From assembly GCA_947178045.1 (NCBI GenBank), contig CAMWWR010000044.1:1-9207 (forward strand): DNA of 9,207 nt, given 5' to 3'. Source of the stretch: an uncultured Clostridia bacterium (GTDB lineage: Bacteria > Bacillota > Clostridia > Lachnospirales > Lachnospiraceae). Shown one piece after another: positions 6,323-9,207 of the stretch. The position numbers and the translations under genes were made by a program. The notes below the pieces were generated by a model. That model did not search any database, was not told the DNA's origin, and worked only from the letters and a program-made list of their open reading frames with translations. The stretch's first letter is position 1. Every line of letters starts with the position of its first letter.

Positions 6323-6379
6323 GCTGCATTATGCAGTAGATTCAGTTATTAAGGGTGAAACCGTCTCTGGTTTCCCTCT
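6284..6379 (-). ncRNA. Candidate antisense antitoxin RNA (RatA/SR4-like arrangement)
   Basis: The promoter at 6386-6414 on the minus strand would start an RNA near 6379 that runs against the toxin mRNA 3' UTR. It ends at a hairpin (6322-6294) followed by a U-rich tract covering the toxin's last codons. Predicted length is about 96 nt, all of it antisense to the toxin transcript. The RNA contains an internal GAAACC/GGTTTC stem and a copy of GGTTTCACCCTT, which mimics the toxin mRNA's own 5' element. By analogy with txpA/RatA and bsrG/SR4, it should pair with the toxin 3' UTR and trigger RNase III decay or block folding and translation. Confidence 0.7.
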
Positions 6380-6391
6380 TGCTTTATTTTA
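6353..6391 (+). terminator. Terminator of the toxin mRNA
   Basis: GAAACC (6357-6362) and GGTTTC (6369-6374) pair around loop GTCTCT. The stem is extended by GGG (6353-6355) with CCT (6375-6377) across a bulged T. The T-rich tail CTTGCTTTATTTTA follows. The left arm is also the 3' partner of the leader element at 6130-6144, so termination and end-to-end pairing share bases. The tail is imperfect, so strength is uncertain. Confidence 0.5.
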
Positions 6392-6414
6392 ACATGAGTT
6401 TTTTTGCCCGTCAA
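6386..6414 (-). promoter_or_regulatory. Promoter of the antisense antitoxin RNA
   Basis: Read on the minus strand: TTGACG (6414-6409), 17 bp with an A7 tract, then TAAAAT (6391-6386), preceded by TGT as an extended -10. It faces the toxin gene. An inverted repeat GCCCG/CGGGC (6406-6410 with 6422-6426) overlaps the -35. Confidence 0.8.
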
Positions 6415-6487
6415 GAGTTGGCGGGCGATTTTATGATAAACGCTTGATTTCACTGCATTTGCGGGGCTTTCCGAGGGCATAAAAAAG

Positions 6488-6559
6488 AGCACGAGACGGG
6501 ATTCGAACCCGCGACCCTCGCCTTGGCAAGGCGATACTCCACCACTGAGCCACTCGTGC
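6488..6559 (-). tRNA. tRNA-Gly, anticodon GCC
   Basis: Read on the minus strand the 72-nt gene folds as a complete cloverleaf. Acceptor GCACGAG (6559-6553) pairs with CTCGTGC (6495-6489). The D arm is GCTCAGTGGTGGAGT. The anticodon stem TCGCC/GGCGA encloses loop TTGCCAA, with anticodon GCC decoding GGC. The T arm is GCGGG-TTCGAAT-CCCGT. The discriminator base is U, as expected for bacterial tRNA-Gly. CCA is not encoded; the gene is followed directly by CTTTTTT (6487-6481), which probably serves as terminator. Confidence 0.97.
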
Positions 6560-6618
6560 ATGCTGCGCCGTCTATCTGACGTTGACCAACTGCCATATCA
6601 TCTGTCTGACGCTCGTTC

Positions 6619-6647
6619 AGTCTACAATAATCTTCCGTTTTTGTCAA
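6619..6647 (-). promoter_or_regulatory. Promoter of the tRNA-Gly gene
   Basis: Read on the minus strand: a perfect TTGACA (6647-6642), 17 bp, then TAGACT (6624-6619). The start would be near 6612, with about 50 nt of precursor leader. The leader region holds a near-direct repeat, TCTATCTGACG (6571-6581) and TCTGTCTGACG (6601-6611), of unknown meaning. Confidence 0.75.
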
Positions 6648-6713
6648 GAACAAATTGCAGATTTTTGTGAGAATTATTTTTCCGGGGAATTCGCAGCACG
6701 AAAAAATTTCAGG

Positions 6714-6740
6714 AAAAGCCTTCCCGTCGCAGGGGCTTTT
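6714..6740. repeat. Inverted repeat in the divergent tRNA/lysozyme intergenic region
   Basis: AAAAGCC (6714-6720) and GGCTTTT (6734-6740) form a 7-bp stem that can continue with CC/GG across a TT bulge. It has the A-stem-U shape of a bidirectional terminator, yet it lies upstream of both flanking genes. The rest of 6648-6821 is AT-rich, and I see no gene in it. Confidence 0.35.
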
Positions 6741-6821
6741 AAGAGAAAAGGCTTTCAGAAACAGTCTTCTTTTTATGGAAAAAAATGGAATAAATCTAAC
6801 GGAAAATTAAGCTTTTGCGAA

Positions 6822-6850
6822 TTGAATTTGCCGCTGTTTTTTGGTATGAT
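6822..6850 (+). promoter_or_regulatory. Promoter of the GH25 gene
   Basis: TTGAAT (6822-6827), 17 bp, then TATGAT (6845-6850), preceded by TGG as an extended -10. The start would be near 6857. The ATG at 6815, which opens the longest frame, lies upstream of this promoter, so it cannot be the start of a transcript made from here. Confidence 0.75.
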
Positions 6851-6946
6851 AAAATAGGAGCAGAAGGAGAACCGGGGACGGGCTTTGGGTGGTTCGGAGC
6901 CGTCCGGAACGGGGAGGCCGGCAAGAGGATTTGGAGGAGAGATAAT

Positions 6947-8977
6947 TTGCACGATAAGCAGAAGAGCGCTCCGCTGAAAAAGCAGGAGCTTGATATTATG
7001 GACGAGATCAGACGGCTGAACGAGGTGACGCAGAAATATTCCAGGCTGAATATGGAGATCAGCGAGCTGGAGGAGGCGCTCCCGCAGCCGGAGGAGGCTG
7101 GCGCGGATCAGAGCCAGTACGAGCTGGAGGAGGCGGTGCGCGGTGTCCGCGAGAAGCTGAAGCTTGTCAAGGGGGACGTCTCGATGGCGGACATGGAGGT
7201 GCACGGGCTGATGGAGCGGCTGAAGACCCTGCGGAAAAAGCAGCAGCGCAGCGGCTGGAAGCTTGTGGCCGTGGCGGAACTGGTCGGCCTGATTGTGCTC
7301 GGGACGGTGTTTCTGGTCTATATGGAGATCGGAAGGGGCAAAAGCGTGCCGTCCAACGCGAATGTGGGGCAGGATCAGCCGGGGTCACTTCCTGCGCCGA
7401 CCGACGGCCCGCAGGAGCCGCAGACACAGCTGCTTGTACCGGATCTGAAGGAGCGGGCGGCGCGCCTGTCGAAGAGCAATATTGCGCCGTTTGAGGCCTC
7501 TGTCGAGCAGGTGAACGGTATGGAAGCACTTTGCTTTACCTACAAAGAAATGAAAATCTGCTATGCGAACGAATTTCCGGTCGGCGAGGAACCGATGCGC
7601 AGAATCCGGATTATAAACGGGGATCGGGAGGTCATTTACCCGTGGGATTACGAGCTGTCCGGCAGCCTGGAGCCGCTGGCTCCGGAGTACGGCGCATACC
7701 CCGGAGCTGCGGGCTATCAGCTGATCTTTCTGCAGTATGGCGAGGGGCAGGAGGATCGGAACATACCCGGCAGGATCCGCATGCTGGATGCGGCCCGGCT
7801 GTGGGAGTATGAGAGCTTCGAGCTGGAAAATGCGCTTTCGGAGCTGTTTGAGCTTGAGTATTCGGAGCGGGCAGGGGAGAACGGCAATGTGTCCGATACC
7901 TTTATGCAGCTGACGGTCGGCTCGGTATCCTACCCGTACCGGATCGCACAGGGAACCTACGTCGATGCTGTGTATTACGGGGAAAACCCGCTGTGCTTTG
8001 ACCGCTATTTCGAGCTGACGATGGACGAGGAAAAAATGAGCTTTTCCACGGTCGTATATACGGACGGCGGGGAATATCTCGGCGAGCTGAGCGGGGAGCT
8101 TGCGGCGGTCGACCGGGAGCTCGTGCTGAAGAATGTCCGGTTCGGCGCTTATGCGACGGCTTATCAGGAGGACGCCGGCAGCGACGGCATTCTCACGCCG
8201 CGCACCAGCCGTATGACAGAGTATATCACGATCAGCGGCAAAAACCGCGAGCGCTACTACATAGCGTTATCCGACGAGGTCGCGCGGGTGGATTATGATA
8301 TGAACCGGCTTGTGATGAACGAGAACGGCTTTTATGAATATTTCAATGAAAAGGGAGAAAAAATATCCTGCACCGGAATCGATGTTTCCAAATACCAGGG
8401 GGATATTGACTGGAAGAAAGTGAAGGAAGCGGGCGTCGAGTTTGCGATCCTGCGGCTCGGGTACCGCGGTATGAACGAGGGCACGCTGGAGCTTGACCCG
8501 TATTATCTGAAAAATGTGAAGGGGGCCGCGGCGGCGGGCGTGAAGGTCGGCGTCTACTTTTTCTCGCAGGCGGTGTCGGAGCAGGAGGCGGTCGAGGAGG
8601 CCGAGATGGTGCTCCAGTACATTAAGGATTACGATGTAACTTGGCCGGTTATATTTGACACCGAGGTTATCACAAGCTACAACGCGAGAGCGAACAACCT
8701 TCCGCGCGATCTGCGAACGGATATATGCATCGCGTTCTGCGAGACGATCGAGGCGGCGGGCTACCATCCGATGGTGTACGCAAACACAAAATGGATGATT
8801 ATGGGGATCGATCTGGAGCGCCTTACAAAATATGACAAGTGGTATGCATACTACGGAACGAGCTTCACCTTCCCGTACCATTATGACATGCTGCAGTATT
8901 CCGATACCGGGAAGGTGCCGGGGATCGGCAGTGCCGTCGATCTCGACATCAGCTTCGTGGACTATTCGGCGAAGTGA
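6947..8977 (+). CDS. Membrane-anchored GH25 (lysozyme-type) muramidase
   Basis: 676 residues from a TTG start, chosen because GGAGGAG (6933-6939) lies 7 nt upstream and the promoter at 6822-6850 excludes the ATG at 6815. Residues about 5-100 are charged, heptad-like and rich in E/K/L (probable cytoplasmic coiled coil). One membrane helix spans about 105-127 with flanking basic residues, giving an N-in topology. A Pro/Gln-rich linker follows (about 133-160). A central region of about 310 residues has no domain I recognise. The C-terminal 200 residues are glycoside hydrolase family 25: GIDVSKYQGDIDW with catalytic D479, then VIFDTE with D571 and E573, and a C-terminal LQYSDTGKVPGI segment. GH25 cleaves the MurNAc-GlcNAc beta-1,4 bond of peptidoglycan. 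All catalytic residues are present. Likely role: cell-wall remodelling outside the membrane. No clear terminator follows. Confidence 0.9.
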   Translation: MHDKQKSAPLKKQELDIMDEIRRLNEVTQKYSRLNMEISELEEALPQPEEAGADQSQYELEEAVRGVREKLKLVKGDVSMADMEVHGLMERLKTLRKKQQRSGWKLVAVAELVGLIVLGTVFLVYMEIGRGKSVPSNANVGQDQPGSLPAPTDGPQEPQTQLLVPDLKERAARLSKSNIAPFEASVEQVNGMEALCFTYKEMKICYANEFPVGEEPMRRIRIINGDREVIYPWDYELSGSLEPLAPEYGAYPGAAGYQLIFLQYGEGQEDRNIPGRIRMLDAARLWEYESFELENALSELFELEYSERAGENGNVSDTFMQLTVGSVSYPYRIAQGTYVDAVYYGENPLCFDRYFELTMDEEKMSFSTVVYTDGGEYLGELSGELAAVDRELVLKNVRFGAYATAYQEDAGSDGILTPRTSRMTEYITISGKNRERYYIALSDEVARVDYDMNRLVMNENGFYEYFNEKGEKISCTGIDVSKYQGDIDWKKVKEAGVEFAILRLGYRGMNEGTLELDPYYLKNVKGAAAAGVKVGVYFFSQAVSEQEAVEEAEMVLQYIKDYDVTWPVIFDTEVITSYNARANNLPRDLRTDICIAFCETIEAAGYHPMVYANTKWMIMGIDLERLTKYDKWYAYYGTSFTFPYHYDMLQYSDTGKVPGIGSAVDLDISFVDYSAK

Positions 8978-9047
8978 CGGTCCGGCCATAATTTTGTTAC
9001 AGTTTGCCTTCGGCATCCATAATTCTTTGTAAATTCAAAAATTATAC

Positions 9048-9076
9048 TTGAATTTTATGGTGGAATTGGTTAGAAT
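9048..9076 (+). promoter_or_regulatory. Upstream promoter of the gene at the right edge
   Basis: TTGAAT (9048-9053), 17 bp, then TAGAAT (9071-9076). It is the first of two promoters in tandem ahead of the gene starting at 9194. Confidence 0.45.
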
Positions 9077-9111
9077 AAGAAACAGGGTTAGGGTTGTGTC
9101 GGACGGGCAGT

Positions 9112-9141
9112 TTGACAAAAACTTAACAATCCGAATGTAAT
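9112..9141 (+). promoter_or_regulatory. Downstream promoter of the gene at the right edge
   Basis: A perfect TTGACA (9112-9117), 18 bp, then TGTAAT (9136-9141). Downstream, a small stem-loop CGGC-CATT-GCCG flanked by AGCC/GGCT covers about 9142-9166. Confidence 0.6.
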
Positions 9142-9193
9142 AGCCGTCGGCCATTGCCGGAGGGCTATGAAAAATATTTAGGAGGAAACGAAA

Positions 9194-9207
9194 ATGGCAG
9201 TAAAAGT
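9194..9207 (+). CDS. Start of a gene cut by the window edge, possibly glyceraldehyde-3-phosphate dehydrogenase
   Basis: ATG at 9194 follows AGGAGG (9180-9185) by 8 nt. Only four full codons and part of a fifth are visible (MAVK, then probably V). Clostridial GAPDH commonly begins MAVKVAINGFGRIG, and strong tandem promoters would suit a glycolytic gene. The visible residues are too few for a real assignment; the gene start itself is well supported. Confidence 0.35.

Noticed and set aside
6076..6339. 87-codon frame overlapping the toxin gene
   Set aside because: Its ATG lies in the promoter -35/spacer region, so it would not be on the transcript. The 30-codon frame at 6203 has the ribosome site and the family signature.
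6582..6857. 91-codon plus-strand frame between tRNA and lysozyme gene
   Set aside because: It lacks a ribosome site, runs antisense through the tRNA promoter and is AT-rich without protein-like features.

Overview
The window looks like chromosomal DNA of an anaerobic Gram-positive gut-type bacterium of the Clostridia, most likely Lachnospiraceae. This is inferred from moderate-to-high GC, strong AGGAGG ribosome sites, many near-consensus vegetative promoters (TTGnnn-17-TAnnnT, often with an extended TGn -10), a tRNA gene without an encoded CCA end, and the gene families present. No phage, transposase or CRISPR sequence is visible. The genes are mostly single transcription units with their own promoters, so this is not one operon.

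Layout, left to right. (1) 3-362: the C-terminal end of a corrinoid (B12-binding) methyltransferase of the MetH type. (2) 539-2245: a membrane chemoreceptor with its own promoter at 368-396. (3) 2339-3914: a MATE multidrug efflux gene. Its leader holds a promoter, a candidate 26-codon leader ORF and a strong intrinsic terminator that lies entirely inside that ORF, just ahead of the MATE ribosome site. (4) 3972-4922, minus strand: a cysteine-rich protein weakly resembling the U32/UbiU TIM-barrel family. (5) 5074-5984: a zinc-dependent phospholipase C family protein behind a leader with several stem-loops. (6) 6076-6414: a compact type I toxin-antitoxin locus, with a 30-residue holin-like membrane peptide and a convergent antisense RNA. 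(7) 6488-6559, minus strand: tRNA-Gly(GCC). (8) 6822-8977: a membrane-anchored GH25 lysozyme-type protein that most likely starts at a TTG codon. (9) 9048-9207: tandem promoters and the first codons of a further gene, possibly glyceraldehyde-3-phosphate dehydrogenase.

The most interesting parts are non-coding. At the toxin locus the sequence supports, in one 340-bp block, a strong toxin promoter, a 5' leader with mutually exclusive GGAGGG/CCCTCC pairings over the Shine-Dalgarno, a 13-bp pairing between the two mRNA ends, and an antisense RNA gene with its own promoter and terminator. The MATE leader has the architecture of transcription attenuation controlled by translation of a leader peptide. 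The 270-bp leader of the phospholipase-like gene holds three consecutive inverted repeats downstream of a sigma-28-like promoter and matches no RNA class I recognise.
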